Origin: Aphanocapsa sp. GSE-SYN-MK-11-07L
GTDB lineage: Bacteria; Cyanobacteriota; Cyanobacteriia; Thermosynechococcales; Thermosynechococcaceae
Assembly: GCA_019359715.1 (NCBI GenBank)
Contig: JAHHGS010000080.1
Coordinates: forward strand, 23,102-87,101
Reading direction: 5' to 3'
DNA: 64,000 nucleotides
The translations under genes were made by a program, and so were the position numbers. Numbering within the stretch: the stretch's first letter is position 1; every line of letters begins with the position of its first letter. The notes under the pieces are model-generated. The model worked only from the letters and a program-made list of their open reading frames with translations. It was not told where the DNA came from and ran no database searches. This document shows positions 34,855 to 44,499 of the stretch, piece after piece.

Positions 34855-36339
34855 TTACGGTAAATCTGTTTGGCCCATCAGATAGCGATCGCACTCTCTG
34901 GCCGCCCCGCGACCCTCGTTAATCGCCCAGACAATTAAACTTTGCCCGCGTCGGCAGTCGCCGGCTGCAAAGACGCCAGGCAGACTGGTTGCATACTTTT
35001 CGTGCTCTGCCTTCACATTGCTGCGGGGATCGCGCTCCACCCCCAAGGCATCTAGCAGCGGTTGCTCTGGGCCCAGAAAGCCCATCGCCAGCAAGACCAG
35101 TTGGGCCGACAAAACTTGTTCTGTGCCGGGAACAGGCTGCGGGATGAACTGCCCCTTGTCATTTTTAGCCCACTCCACCTGCACGGTATGAATAGCCTTG
35201 ACCTGACCATTGGCGTCTCCCTCAAACTTGGTCGCGGTGGTGAGATAGCCACGTGGGTCTTCCCCAAACTTGGCCGCTGCTTCTTCCTGCCCATAGTCCA
35301 GCTTGTAAACCTTCGGCCACTCCGGCCAAGGATTGTCAGGAGAGCGAGTCAGAGGAGGCTTAGCCATAATTTCAAGCTGGGTCAGGCTTTTGCAGCCATG
35401 CCGGATCGACGTGCCCACACAGTCAGTGCCCGTGTCGCCGCCACCAATAATTACCACATCCTTCCCTTCTGCAGAAATGAAGTTACCGTTGTGATGTTGG
35501 TCTAGCACTGCCTTCGTATTGGCAGTCAGAAAATCCATCGCAAAATGAATGCCTTTCAGTTCCCGACCTTCAATGGGCAAATCCCGTGGTTTGGTGGCAC
35601 CGGTGCAGAGCAGCACTGCGTCAAAGTCTTGGAGCAGGGTCTGCACGGGCAAGTCTTTGCCCACTTCGGTATTACACTCAAACTTGACGCCTTCTGCCTC
35701 TAGTAGATTAAGGCGACGCAGCACCACTTTTTCTTTCTCTAGCTTCATGTTGGGGATGCCGTACATCAACAGTCCGCCGGGGCGATCGGCGCGTTCAAAC
35801 ACCGTCACCCAATGCCCGGCTTTATTGAGTTGAGCAGCAGCGGCCAGCCCGGCTGGGCCAGACCCAATCACTGCCACTTGTTTACCTGTGCGCTGAACTG
35901 GCGGTTCGGGTTTAATCCAGCCTTCATCCCAGCCTTTATCGACAATTGAACACTCGATGTTCTTAATTGTGACCGGGGGATTGTTGATGCCCAGCACGCA
36001 GGAGCCTTCGCAGGGAGCAGGGCAAACTCGCCCGGTAAATTCAGGAAAATTGTTGGTTTTGTGCAGTCGCTCTAGCGCTTCTCGCCACAGACCTCGATAA
36101 ACCAAATCATTCCACTCTGGGATCAGATTATTGATCGGGCAACCGCTGGCCATGCCGCTGATTAAGGTGCCGCTATGACAGAAGGGAATGCCACAGTCCA
36201 TGCAGCGCGCGCCCTGAGTCCGCAGCTTGTCTTCTGGCATCGGTAAATGGAACTCATCCCAGCTCTGAACGCGATCGCTCGGCTCCAGTTCAGAGGGTAA
36301 TTCCCGCAGATACTCAATAAAGCCAGTTGGTTTTCCCAT
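34855..36339 (-). CDS. gltD: Glutamate synthase small (beta) subunit
   Basis: The 494-residue protein starts with two cysteine clusters for iron-sulphur centres ([12 protein letters not shown] ... [22 protein letters not shown]). Two dinucleotide-binding folds follow: [15 protein letters not shown] for FAD and [12 protein letters not shown] for NAD(P)H. A final FAD motif is [14 protein letters not shown]. It passes electrons from NAD(P)H to the large subunit GltB in glutamate synthesis. gltB is not in this window. A family of GltD-like proteins works with other oxidoreductases, but the match here to true GltD is close throughout. Confidence 0.93.
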   Translation of the reverse strand: MGKPTGFIEYLRELPSELEPSDRVQSWDEFHLPMPEDKLRTQGARCMDCGIPFCHSGTLISGMASGCPINNLIPEWNDLVYRGLWREALERLHKTNNFPEFTGRVCPAPCEGSCVLGINNPPVTIKNIECSIVDKGWDEGWIKPEPPVQRTGKQVAVIGSGPAGLAAAAQLNKAGHWVTVFERADRPGGLLMYGIPNMKLEKEKVVLRRLNLLEAEGVKFECNTEVGKDLPVQTLLQDFDAVLLCTGATKPRDLPIEGRELKGIHFAMDFLTANTKAVLDQHHNGNFISAEGKDVVIIGGGDTGTDCVGTSIRHGCKSLTQLEIMAKPPLTRSPDNPWPEWPKVYKLDYGQEEAAAKFGEDPRGYLTTATKFEGDANGQVKAIHTVQVEWAKNDKGQFIPQPVPGTEQVLSAQLVLLAMGFLGPEQPLLDALGVERDPRSNVKAEHEKYATSLPGVFAAGDCRRGQSLIVWAINEGRGAARECDRYLMGQTDLP

Positions 36340-36404
36340 TGTCTTGTCTCAGTTGAAATTTGTACTGCTGAATTTCTTGCTGCCGACGCATTCTAATCTA
36401 TCCC

Positions 36405-36551
36405 TTACAAATAGAGTCTATAGACATCGCTGTGATGGCGTACCACATTATCTGCCAAGTCGCTCAGATCCCCAGATTCATAAATGAAATCTTTACTATC
36501 CGCGATCGGCAAGCAACACCTCAAAATCACGCAATCCGTTTCGGACAGCAT
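36405..36551 (-). CDS. Possible small hypothetical protein
   Basis: A 48-residue frame starts at ATG 36551 with AGAAGG/AAGG at a normal distance. It contains CVILRCCLPIADSKDF and SDLADNVVRHHSDVYRLYL. It lies alone in the gap between divergent gltD and rodA. No family was recognised, and chance is a real possibility. Confidence 0.3.
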   Translation of the reverse strand: MLSETDCVILRCCLPIADSKDFIYESGDLSDLADNVVRHHSDVYRLYL

Positions 36552-36633
36552 AAATACCTTCTGCCTTCTCTGCTCAGAGATGTTCACCCTCCGGTCAATT
36601 AGACTAGCTTCATCAGGCTCTTTGGGTTAGCTT

Positions 36634-37905
36634 ATGCTGCAAAATGCGTTTCGCAGACAGTTGCGCTGGAAATCTTGGATTTATCCGTGGCACAATCTTG
36701 ATTGGGTTTTGTTGGTCGCTGTGGTTCTGCTGACCGGGCTGGGAGTCATGGCCATCCGCAGCACCGAGCTAAATAAAGACTTTAGCGACTGGATCCAGCA
36801 GCTTGCGACCGCAGTTTTGGGGCTTGGGATTGCGCTCGGCTTAGCCCGTTGGCGCTACACCCAACTGCTAGTCCTCCACTGGTGGATTTATCTGGCAATT
36901 AACCTATTGCTGATTGCCGTGATTGCGATCGGCACCTCAGCGAATGGGGCCCAAAGCTGGATTACGATCGGCAGCTTTAATATTCAGCCTTCTGAATTCG
37001 CCAAAATGGGCTTGATTATTAGCCTGGCTGCGTTGCTGCACCAGCGTTCGGCAGACTCAATTCCGGCAGTCCTGCAGACCCTAGCTGTCACCATCGTGCC
37101 TTGGGGACTGATTTTTATTCAGCCTGATTTAGGCACATCGCTTGTGTTTGGGGCCATTACGCTGGGGATGCTCTACTGGGCCAACGCCAACCCCGGTTGG
37201 ATTATTCTGATCATTTCGCCCTTGGTTTCAGCGATCGCCTTTAGTCTGCCTCTGCCCTTTAATCTCTCATTGCTGATCTGGGGACTGTGGACTGTTGGGA
37301 TGGGAATCATTGGTTGGCAAAGCCTCTATGGCCCACTGGGCGCGTTTATGGGTGTGGTGGTTAACTTGGTTTCAGCAGGGCTAGGACAACTGCTGTGGGG
37401 ACTGCTAAAGGAGTACCAAAAAGATCGGCTCACCCTCTTTCTTGACCCAGACAAAGACCCTTTGGGCGGTGGCTATCACCTGATTCAGTCTCGGATCGCG
37501 ATTGGAGCCGGTGGGCTATGGGGTAAAGGGTTAAGTCATGGCACGCAAACTCAGCTCGGATTCATTCCAGAGCAGCACACCGATTTTATTTTTTCAGCGA
37601 TCGGTGAGGAGCTGGGCTTTGTGGGGGCAATGCTGGTGCTGTTGCTATTTTGGATGATTTGCTGGCGGCTGATTGCGATCGCCAATAGCGCTCAGGATAA
37701 TTTTGGTTCTCTGCTGGCGATCGGTGTTTTCTCAATGATTGTGTTTCAGGTGTTTATTAACATTGGGATGACAATTGGGTTAACCCCAGTCACTGGCATT
37801 CCTTTGCCTTGGCTGAGTTATGGTCGCTCTGCCCTGATTACTAACTTTGTTGCTTTGGGGCTGGTCGAGTCGGTGGCTAACTTCCGTCCTCGCAAAAAAT
37901 ATTGA
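36634..37905 (+). CDS. rodA: Peptidoglycan glycosyltransferase RodA (SEDS family)
   Basis: The 423-residue SEDS protein has about ten to eleven membrane helices. The family hallmarks are present: TSANGAQSWITIGSFNIQPSE (early loop), DPLGGGYHLIQSRIAIGAGG and GLSHGTQTQLGFIPEQHTDF. The last of these spans the catalytic extracytoplasmic loop. TPVTGIPLPWLSYGRS is the C-terminal signature. It polymerises lipid II with a class B PBP during elongation. Compared with E. coli RodA there are extra helices around 200-260. It is divergent from gltD. Confidence 0.92.
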   Translation: MLQNAFRRQLRWKSWIYPWHNLDWVLLVAVVLLTGLGVMAIRSTELNKDFSDWIQQLATAVLGLGIALGLARWRYTQLLVLHWWIYLAINLLLIAVIAIGTSANGAQSWITIGSFNIQPSEFAKMGLIISLAALLHQRSADSIPAVLQTLAVTIVPWGLIFIQPDLGTSLVFGAITLGMLYWANANPGWIILIISPLVSAIAFSLPLPFNLSLLIWGLWTVGMGIIGWQSLYGPLGAFMGVVVNLVSAGLGQLLWGLLKEYQKDRLTLFLDPDKDPLGGGYHLIQSRIAIGAGGLWGKGLSHGTQTQLGFIPEQHTDFIFSAIGEELGFVGAMLVLLLFWMICWRLIAIANSAQDNFGSLLAIGVFSMIVFQVFINIGMTIGLTPVTGIPLPWLSYGRSALITNFVALGLVESVANFRPRKKY

Positions 37906-38062
37906 GCTTGACCTATGGTGTTGATTAAGACTGCCCTTCGCCGCTGGGCAGAGACTCCGGTAGACTAAAGGCTAGGTTGCGATAGACAATACACGCAACT
38001 TCCTTCGCAAGGATTTGCGGCGATCGCCATCTTTCCATCCAGAGACAGGGAGTTAAAAGGTA

Positions 38063-38263
38063 ATGGCTGAGACAATGATTCTGCCAGGTTCGGTCGTGAA
38101 GGTAAAGAGCGCCAGCGATACCTATTATGGTTTTAAAGGGTTAGTCCAGCGCGTCAGCGATGGGCGGGCGGCGGTGCTATTTGAAGGCGGCAACTGGGAT
38201 AAGCTGATCACGTTTCGCTTAGCAGAATTAGAGGTTGCACCCCCTGCTGGCAAAGGGAAGTAG
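38063..38263 (+). CDS. ndhS: NAD(P)H dehydrogenase-like complex subunit NdhS
   Basis: The 66-residue protein has an SH3-like fold: [20 protein letters not shown], then [20 protein letters not shown] and [10 protein letters not shown]. This matches cyanobacterial NdhS (formerly DUF3252), the ferredoxin-docking subunit of the NDH-1 complex in cyclic electron flow. It has its own intrinsic terminator, so it is monocistronic. Confidence 0.9.
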   Translation: MAETMILPGSVVKVKSASDTYYGFKGLVQRVSDGRAAVLFEGGNWDKLITFRLAELEVAPPAGKGK

Positions 38264-38276
38264 GGTTAGAGATGCC

Positions 38277-38312
38277 AAAAAATGACCAGAATAGACATCC
38301 TGGTCATTTTTT
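38277..38312 (+). terminator. Intrinsic terminator after ndhS
   Basis: AATGACCAG and CTGGTCATT form a nine-base stem with a ten-base loop. It is flanked by an A-run on the left and TTTTTT on the right. It begins about fifteen bases after the ndhS stop and could also serve the convergent rpmF gene. Confidence 0.85.
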
Positions 38313-38379
38313 TGATTAAAAACCGCTATTAGACTGAATTGAAAGTCAAAGATTTGTTGGGGTCAACTCTCAGGCTTGA

Positions 38380-38559
38380 CTACGACTCTTCCGACTCTTC
38401 ATCGTCATCGGTTGGGTAGTAGAAACCTCTAGCCTGCCCAGTCAAGATCGACTTGCCCAAGGAAAGGGCTTTCTGAGCCTGGGCGACGGCCTTACGCTTC
38501 CAAACAGCTTTACGCATGTCCCGCTTGGACTTGGAGGTTTTCTTCTTAGGAACTGCCAT
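38380..38559 (-). CDS. rpmF: 50S ribosomal protein L32
   Basis: The minus strand encodes 59 residues beginning [20 protein letters not shown], the universal L32 start. [20 protein letters not shown] and RGFYYP follow, with an acidic tail (DDDEESEES). The tail is typical of cyanobacterial L32. Bacterial L32 proteins are usually about 55-60 residues, so the gene is full length. The zinc-ligand cysteines of some L32 proteins are absent, as in other cyanobacteria. It is convergent with ndhS. Confidence 0.93.
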   Translation of the reverse strand: MAVPKKKTSKSKRDMRKAVWKRKAVAQAQKALSLGKSILTGQARGFYYPTDDDEESEES

Positions 38560-38650
38560 GATCGTATAGGGGCTGAGGTAGAGATATATAGCTTTGCTAT
38601 CTTAGCACTGAACTTCTAGCAGTCATCTGTTCTAAACACTAGGCACTGAT

Positions 38651-38791
38651 TAGACCTGTTGCTTTATAACGCAAAAAATCGCCGAAACCCTTATCGTCAC
38701 TAGCTTGCAGCCATTGATCATGAAAATCGCCTGGAATGATTGCTCTGCTTGGTTTTCATGGCTTTTTGTGGCTTATTAAGCAACAGGTCTA
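38651..38791. mobile_element. MITE-like element with terminal inverted repeats flanked by TA
   Basis: TAGACCTGTTGCTT at the left and AAGCAACAGGTCTA at the right are perfect inverted repeats. One mismatch further inward the match continues for four bases (ATAA). Taking the outer TA as the target duplication leaves 137 bp from 38653 to 38789, too short for a transposase. CATGAAAA (38719) and TTTTCATG (38753) form an internal stem. TA duplication is the habit of IS630/Tc1-mariner elements. It is probably a non-autonomous element or an insertion-sequence remnant. Confidence 0.6.
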
Positions 38792-38895
38792 TTACTGCAA
38801 TTTGGACTGGATTGAGAACGCGGGTTTTAATCGCTGTGGCAGTCGCTGCATCTCAAAATCAGTTTAGAGTGAAAAGAAAGAGCTATGGACGCTTC

Positions 38896-39669
38896 ATGTT
38901 GCCCAAAACAGAACTTCTGAAAGGATTTAAAAATCAAGATTGTCTAACTCGCTTGCTAGATCAAGCCGAGCAGGCGATTAAAACCTGGGAAGTCATTTTG
39001 TCGGATTTTCTATCGCCGCCTGAATTAGCAGAGGCCCAGCAGATGTTCGCCCGCCTCACTGAGGTGCATATATTAGCGGGCGGTGGCTATCCACAAGCCG
39101 AGCGGCAACGCCTAGCGATCGCTCGGACTGAACTGCCTTTGGAGCAAGTCGCTGTCAGCGCCCTCGAAATTGCCGGTAATTTTCTATTTGATCCGGCCAA
39201 TCATCGCGACTTTTTAGGAGCGCTGTTGGGGACTGGCCTCGTCCGCGAAAAAGTCGGTGATGTGATTGTGCTAGGAGAACGGGGGGCACAGGCGATCGCG
39301 ACTCCAGAAGTGGCAGAGTTTTTAGAGCTAAGCTTGACTCAGGTACGGACAGTGCCAGTCAAAACTCGCCGAATTGAGTTAGGTGAACTTAAGATTCGGC
39401 AGCCTCAATCCAAGTCCCTAACCACAGTCGAAGCTTCGATGCGTCTAGATGCGATCGCCTCGGCCGGATTTGGCATCTCTCGCAGCAAGACGGTTGACCT
39501 CATCAACGGTGGAGAAGTCCGCGTCAACTGGCAAGAAATTACCCAATCTAGCTATGCCCTGAAAGCTGGCGATTTAATCACCATTCGCGGTAAGGGTCGG
39601 TTAGAAGTTGGCGAAGTTCAAGTCACCAAAAAAGACCGCTATCGAGTCCAACTCACTCGCTTTAGCTAA
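38896..39669 (+). CDS. Photosystem II S4-domain protein
   Basis: This 257-residue protein has an N-terminal YlmH-like region (VHILAGGGYPQAERQRLAIAR; FLGALLGTGLVREKVGDVIV) and a C-terminal S4 RNA-binding domain (MRLDAIASAGFGISRSKTVDLINGG). The arrangement matches the cyanobacterial and plant 'photosystem II S4 domain protein', whose biochemical role is not settled. I chose ATG 38896; an in-frame extension upstream would start within the MITE-like element. Confidence 0.85.
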   Translation: MLPKTELLKGFKNQDCLTRLLDQAEQAIKTWEVILSDFLSPPELAEAQQMFARLTEVHILAGGGYPQAERQRLAIARTELPLEQVAVSALEIAGNFLFDPANHRDFLGALLGTGLVREKVGDVIVLGERGAQAIATPEVAEFLELSLTQVRTVPVKTRRIELGELKIRQPQSKSLTTVEASMRLDAIASAGFGISRSKTVDLINGGEVRVNWQEITQSSYALKAGDLITIRGKGRLEVGEVQVTKKDRYRVQLTRFS

Positions 39670-39737
39670 CAGCAAATTTGACTTTGCAAACCCTCTTTGA
39701 GCAGCGAACGCAATCTCATCGCATGCAAACGCTGCAA

Positions 39738-40313
39738 CTATGGTAATGACCTTGCAATGCTGGCAAAGGCTAGTTGCCGATCTAATTGTCTTGCTGCTTG
39801 TTTGACTCTACCAGAGTCACTTGCTTGTTTGCTCGCCTTGCCACTTTGAACAATATGCATAGAGCAAGGGGCATGGTGCAAAATATAATTCCTGGCCGTT
39901 GTCATTATCTTCTCATCCTGCCCTGTTAAACCTCGATCGCCAATTAAGATCAGATCGGCTCCCCACTTGCGGGCTACATTGCAAATCTGTCGTCCTGGAT
40001 CACCTTCTAATAGGCTAACGTCAGCATTGATACCAGCAGATCCTGCATCTCTATGGCGTAGTCTTAGCCTATTTAAACATTGCTGCTTCGCTTTTTCTAA
40101 AAGTTCTTTGTCTTGATCTTGATGCTCTGCGTAAATTGCGATCAAATTTGAACTAAAGCGTTCAGATAAGTCAGGATAATCAGCACCCGGGATTAAAAAA
40201 ATATGGGTCAGCATCAACCGCGCCCGGTTAGATTTTGCTAAAGATATTGCTTCTTCAAAAACGCGATCGCCCGTTTCAGATTCATCCATTGCGACTAGAA
40301 TCCGATTAAACAT
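39738..40313 (-). CDS. Universal stress protein (UspA family)
   Basis: Residues 1-155 form a single Usp domain. It begins with RILVAMDESETGDRVFEEAI and ends with the nucleotide-binding GADLILIGDRGLTGQDEKIMTTARNYIL, close to G-x2-G-x9-G-S/N. ATP binding is therefore plausible. A basic tail of about 35 residues (KASKQASDSGRVKQAARQLD) follows the domain and is unusual. The gene stands alone between the PSII S4 protein and gluconokinase. Confidence 0.87.
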   Translation of the reverse strand: MFNRILVAMDESETGDRVFEEAISLAKSNRARLMLTHIFLIPGADYPDLSERFSSNLIAIYAEHQDQDKELLEKAKQQCLNRLRLRHRDAGSAGINADVSLLEGDPGRQICNVARKWGADLILIGDRGLTGQDEKIMTTARNYILHHAPCSMHIVQSGKASKQASDSGRVKQAARQLDRQLAFASIARSLP

Positions 40314-40501
40314 AAGAACTCCTGTTATTAAAAATTAGGGTGGGCAGATCAATTATTAAGATAGAAGACTTGCCTATCCAGCCAACTTACTACGACAACC
40401 TAGCCACACTGATCTACCTGATGACTGACATTTGTTCTGTTAGAGCTAAGACTGAGCATAGGGCATAGCACAGTTTAAAAATTGCTTTTACAAATACATT
40501 T

Positions 40502-40987
40502 TCAGAGGTTTAAATCCGTTCTTATTTGCTGCACAATCGCTGTCGGGCTTTGGTCAATCTCGATCTGAAGTGCGTTTTCTGGGTCTTCTAAGGCTTCAAA
40601 CTGGCTTTGCAATAAATCTGTCTGCATGTAGTGTTCATGCCGCTTAACTAAGCGTTGGTAAATCAGTTCAAAAGAGCCTTTCAGAAAAACCAATTTCACT
40701 TGCTCAGAGTCTTGGCACAGAAATTGACGGTAGCTCGATTTGAGCGCAGAGCAGGCAAGGACGACATTGGTGCCAGTTTTAAGCCACTCATTGATTGCCT
40801 GTTTAAGGGTTTGCAGCCAGGGTAGGCGATCGGCATCAACTAAAGGGATGCCGTGACTCATCTTCTGAATATTGGCCGATGGATGAAAATCATCTGCATC
40901 GCTGAACTGCCAATCAAGAGAACTCGCCAAAAGTTGACCAATCGTCGTTTTTCCAGAACCAGAAACCCCCATCACCAGAATCACCAT
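40502..40987 (-). CDS. gntK: Gluconokinase
   Basis: The 161-residue P-loop kinase has GVSGSGKTTIGQLLA (Walker A) and the family-specific WQFSDADDFHPSANIQKMSHGIPLVDADRLPWL. This is the gluconate kinase signature. CSALKSSYRQFL and FLKGSFELIYQRL continue it. It makes 6-phosphogluconate, feeding the oxidative pentose phosphate pathway. No gluconate permease is beside it. Confidence 0.92.
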   Translation of the reverse strand: MVILVMGVSGSGKTTIGQLLASSLDWQFSDADDFHPSANIQKMSHGIPLVDADRLPWLQTLKQAINEWLKTGTNVVLACSALKSSYRQFLCQDSEQVKLVFLKGSFELIYQRLVKRHEHYMQTDLLQSQFEALEDPENALQIEIDQSPTAIVQQIRTDLNL

Positions 40988-41096
40988 GGTTATCTTTTAT
41001 CTCCTAGCGATTGCGATCTCAAAATATAGCAGTCTTAAAAAACCTGCCTCTGCGCCTTCAATTGGTAATCCCAACACTATTGAGTACTAGAAACGC

Positions 41097-42377
41097 TTAG
41101 GCTTTGTCTTTATCAGTCGGAGGCAAGTTAGCAACCGGAGGAGGATTCCAAGGCGCAAAAAAGGGCAGTAGCAGCAACCCAGGCAAAGCCAAAACCCCTG
41201 TCATCAAAAAGAACAGTGGCCAACCCATTGCTTCTGCCCATTTACCCGAAGGCGCAACTAAAATATCGCGGCTGAAGGCGACCAAACTGGTGAGCAATGC
41301 GTACTGCGTGGCTGTAAACCGATGATTGCAGAGGCTCATTAAAAAAGCGACAAAGGCGGCTGATTCTAGACCCGCACAAAAATTCTCAGCATTGATCGCG
41401 ACCAGCATGAGCAGGAAATTTTTGCCGACCAAAGCCAAGGCAAAGTAGAGCAAGTTGCCGATCGCCTGCAAGCCGGCAAAAATCCACAGCGATCGATTAA
41501 CGCCAATTTTAGAAATCACCACCCCACCCGCCAGCGTGCCCACAATTGTCGCCACAATTCCCAGCGCACCGGGCAAGGCAATTTCAGTTTGGGTAAACTT
41601 CAGCCCGTTTTCGAGTAAAAACGGGGTCGAAAGATTTTTAACCAGCGAATCCCCAAACCGATACAGGACAATAAACAGCAGAATTAAGCTGGCCTGAGCA
41701 ACACCGTTGCGCTGAAAGAATTCAACCAGCGGCAGCACGACTGCATCGGCTAGGGTTTGGGGTGGGCGATCGCGCATCGCTGGCTCTGGGGCAAAAATGC
41801 TAGTCACAAGTCCCACTCCCATCAGCGCTGCCATCAACAAATAGACCACCGGCCAGGGCAAAAAATCGGCTAAGGCTAAGGTCAGAGAACCAGACACCAG
41901 CAGAGCAATCCGATAGCCCAAAATATAAACGGAAGCCCCGGCCCCTAATTCGGCTGGCTCCAGAGCATCGGTTCGATAGGCATCGACCAAAATATCTTGA
42001 CTGGCGCTAAAAAAGGCAATCAGCAGCGCATTCATCCCCAACAGTTGCAACGCTTGTCTAGGATGCTGTAGAGACATAGCGGCGATCGCCAAAATTAGCC
42101 CCACCTGGGTAATCACCAGCCAGCCCCGCCGCCGCCCCAAGAACGGCGGCGTAAATCGATCCAGCAGCGGCGACCAGAGAAACTTGAGCGAGTAGGGTAA
42201 ACCAAACAAGCTGACTGCGGCGATCGCCTCTAAACTCAGTCCTTCCTGGTCTAGCCAGGCTTGTAGAGGAGCTTTACTCGCCAAGTAGAGAGGCAACCCG
42301 GAGGAAAAGCCCAGCAGCAAAATGGCGATCATCTTCCGGCTTTGGAAGATTTGCAGCAATGAACGATTCGATTTCAC
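41097..42377 (-). CDS. AmpG-like major facilitator transporter
   Basis: The 426-residue protein has twelve predicted helices. It opens with ILLLGFSSGLPLYLASKAPLQ and continues with SLFGLPYSLKFLWSPLLDRF, the AmpG signature. ASQDILVDAYRTDALEPAELG is also shared with AmpG. AmpG imports muropeptides for cell-wall recycling; in cyanobacteria the substrate is not proven. It may be transcribed with the histidine phosphatase gene upstream, although 145 bp separate them. Confidence 0.85.
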   Translation of the reverse strand: MKSNRSLLQIFQSRKMIAILLLGFSSGLPLYLASKAPLQAWLDQEGLSLEAIAAVSLFGLPYSLKFLWSPLLDRFTPPFLGRRRGWLVITQVGLILAIAAMSLQHPRQALQLLGMNALLIAFFSASQDILVDAYRTDALEPAELGAGASVYILGYRIALLVSGSLTLALADFLPWPVVYLLMAALMGVGLVTSIFAPEPAMRDRPPQTLADAVVLPLVEFFQRNGVAQASLILLFIVLYRFGDSLVKNLSTPFLLENGLKFTQTEIALPGALGIVATIVGTLAGGVVISKIGVNRSLWIFAGLQAIGNLLYFALALVGKNFLLMLVAINAENFCAGLESAAFVAFLMSLCNHRFTATQYALLTSLVAFSRDILVAPSGKWAEAMGWPLFFLMTGVLALPGLLLLPFFAPWNPPPVANLPPTDKDKA

Positions 42378-42522
42378 AAATGGCAGTCCTCAACCCCGGC
42401 CTTTTAGAATACCCCGCCATCTTGCCACGGGATGCACCTGCTGTTGCGGTTGTTAAAACATGACCAGGCTTAGAGCAGCGCTTCCGAATCTGGATAAAAT
42501 CTCCTTGAATACAGGGCAATTG

Positions 42523-43194
42523 CTACAGCGACTTCAGGTGAGGGGTTTCGTTAAAGCGATGAATTTTCCAGAGGGTGGTGTTGTAGATATTCGGTGACGG
42601 CAGCAACCAGCGATCGCGATCAAGTTCAAACTCAAACATCGCGGTTGGAGGAATTTGTAAGCCCCAAACGCGATCGCTGCCGATCAGTGCCGCCAATAAG
42701 TAGGGCAGTAAACCGCCGTGGCTGATCACCCAGATCTGATTGCAATTTTGGTGAGCCTCCAGCAGATAATGCACAAATTGGTGAGCGCGATCGCTGACCG
42801 CTTGCAGAGACTCGGCTTCTGGAATTGGCACCCATTCAGGGGTTGACTCTAGCTTGGCGCAGAGTTCAGGGTGCTGCTGCTTCGCCTCTGCCCAGGTTAA
42901 TCCTTGCAAAATACCGGCATGAATTTCTTTGAGTTCGGCTGCATAGTCGAGTGGACAGCTATTTTGACTGTCCAGAACCGACCAAACTTGCTGCAAAATC
43001 TGAGCCGTTTCGGCAGCTCGTTGTAAAGGGCTACTGTAAATATGAGAGGGTGGCCAAGAACTTTGTACCAAGTAATGAGCAAGGAGTTTAGCCTGCTGTT
43101 GACCCTGATCTGAAAGCAAAGAGTCTAGCTGCCCTTGCATCTGCAAATTCTGGTTTCCAAGCGACTCGGCGTGGCGAATCCACAATATTTTCAT
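42523..43194 (-). CDS. Histidine phosphatase (phosphoglycerate mutase-like)
   Basis: This 223-residue protein has the catalytic LWIRHAESLGNQN (RH-x-ES-x2-N) at the N-terminus. SSPLQRAAETAQIL and VISHGGLLPYLLAAL provide the second catalytic His. AELKEIHAGILQGLT is the acid/base region. Relatives include cofactor-dependent phosphoglycerate mutase and broad-specificity phosphatases (CobC-, GpmB-like). With an N after RHxES rather than the mutase motif, a phosphatase is more likely. Confidence 0.88.
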   Translation of the reverse strand: MKILWIRHAESLGNQNLQMQGQLDSLLSDQGQQQAKLLAHYLVQSSWPPSHIYSSPLQRAAETAQILQQVWSVLDSQNSCPLDYAAELKEIHAGILQGLTWAEAKQQHPELCAKLESTPEWVPIPEAESLQAVSDRAHQFVHYLLEAHQNCNQIWVISHGGLLPYLLAALIGSDRVWGLQIPPTAMFEFELDRDRWLLPSPNIYNTTLWKIHRFNETPHLKSL

Positions 43195-43319
43195 CTATCT
43201 AGCCTAAAATTAGTGGCTCAAACCGTTTTCCTGCCAGGAGCGGCTGAGATCGCTATTTTTATTTACGAATCAAGCAGTGCTTATAGCAATTCTGAGAAAA
43301 ATCTTTCATAATTAGGTAG

Positions 43320-43337
43320 ATTGTAAAGAATCATAAA
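43320..43337 (-). promoter_or_regulatory. HLR1-like element upstream of psbD
   Basis: Read on the minus strand this is TTTATGAT-TC-TTTACAAT. It is close to the HLR1 pattern of two (G/T)TTACA(T/A)(T/A) boxes two bases apart: the second box matches fully, the first six of eight. HLR1 binds RpaB and governs high-light genes. It lies about 80 bp before psbD. The assignment is by eye only. Confidence 0.35.
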
Positions 43338-43342
43338 ATTTG

Positions 43343-43374
43343 TGACTGCCTTTTTTAATTATTTCAGGCAGTCA
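43343..43374 (+). repeat. Inverted repeat in the psbD leader
   Basis: TGACTGCC and GGCAGTCA are perfect eight-base arms around a 16-base, T-rich loop, about 45 bp before the psbD start. It could form an mRNA 5' stem influencing stability or translation. Confidence 0.5.
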
Positions 43375-43419
43375 TACGGCCTTTTAATTTGCTTTCATCT
43401 CAATTAGGAGACTACTCTT

Positions 43420-44478
43420 ATGACCATAGCTGTCGGACGCGCACAGCCCACGCGGGGATGGTTTGACGTCCTCGACGACTGGCTCAAGCGCGATCGGTTC
43501 GTCTTCGTCGGCTGGTCAGGCATCCTGCTGTTCCCCTGCGCTTTCCTGGCGCTGGGCGGCTGGATGACCGGCACCGCCTTCGTTTCTTCCTGGTACACCC
43601 ACGGTCTGGCCAGCTCCTACCTGGAAGGGTGCAACTTCCTGACCGTCGCCGTTTCTACCCCCGCCAACAGCATGGGGCACTCGCTGCTCTTGCTCTGGGG
43701 CCCAGAAGCCCAAGGCGACTTTACCCGCTGGTGCCAACTGGGGGGCTTATGGACTTTTGTCGCCCTGCACGGCGCCTTCGGTCTGATTGGCTTTATGCTG
43801 CGGCAGTTTGAAATTGCTCGCCTAGTCGGCTTGCGTCCCTACAACGCGATCGCCTTTTCCGGGCCGATCGCCGTGTTTGTGAGCGTGTTTCTGATGTACC
43901 CGTTAGGACAATCGAGCTGGTTCTTTGCCCCCAGTTTTGGGGTGGCTGGCATCTTCCGATTTATTCTCTTCTTCCAAGGCTTCCACAACTGGACGCTCAA
44001 CCCCTTCCACATGATGGGCGTCGCCGGTATTTTGGGTGGTGCCTTGCTGTGTGCCATTCACGGTGCCACCGTTGAGAACACCTTGTTTGAAGACGGCGAA
44101 AAATCGAACACCTTCAGCGCCTTCAACCCCACTCAAGCCGAAGAAACCTACTCAATGGTGACGGCCAATCGGTTCTGGAGCCAAATCTTCGGGATTGCCT
44201 TCTCGAATAAGCGGTGGCTGCACTTCTTCATGCTGTTTGTGCCGGTGACTGGCCTGTGGATGGCCTCAATTGGCGTCGTCGGCTTAGCGTTGAACCTGCG
44301 GTCTTATGACTTCATCTCGCAGGAAATTCGCGCCGCTGAAGACCCCGAATTTGAGACGTTCTACACCAAGAATGTTCTGTTGAACGAGGGCATCCGCGCC
44401 TGGATGGCCCCGCAAGACCAGCCCCATGAAAACCTTAGCTTCCCCGAAGAGGTACTGCCCCGTGGTAACGCTCTCTAA
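43420..44478 (+). CDS. psbD: Photosystem II D2 protein
   Basis: The 352-residue protein is D2 by near-complete match. It has the start [20 protein letters not shown], five membrane helices, the chlorophyll/iron-ligand regions [20 protein letters not shown] and [28 protein letters not shown], and the end [12 protein letters not shown]. It binds P680 chlorophyll, pheophytin and plastoquinone QA with D1. Codon choice is strongly biased, as for a highly expressed gene. AGGAG lies nine bases before ATG. psbC does not follow; a terminator does. This is therefore the stand-alone copy, comparable to psbD2 of other cyanobacteria. Confidence 0.97.
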   Translation: MTIAVGRAQPTRGWFDVLDDWLKRDRFVFVGWSGILLFPCAFLALGGWMTGTAFVSSWYTHGLASSYLEGCNFLTVAVSTPANSMGHSLLLLWGPEAQGDFTRWCQLGGLWTFVALHGAFGLIGFMLRQFEIARLVGLRPYNAIAFSGPIAVFVSVFLMYPLGQSSWFFAPSFGVAGIFRFILFFQGFHNWTLNPFHMMGVAGILGGALLCAIHGATVENTLFEDGEKSNTFSAFNPTQAEETYSMVTANRFWSQIFGIAFSNKRWLHFFMLFVPVTGLWMASIGVVGLALNLRSYDFISQEIRAAEDPEFETFYTKNVLLNEGIRAWMAPQDQPHENLSFPEEVLPRGNAL

Positions 44479-44499
44479 GGCTTGCGATCGCGGTTAACT

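Noticed and set aside
38740..38895. N-terminal extension of the PSII S4 protein
   Set aside because: It would begin inside the MITE-like element and has no resemblance to the family; the ATG at 38896 fits the expected length.
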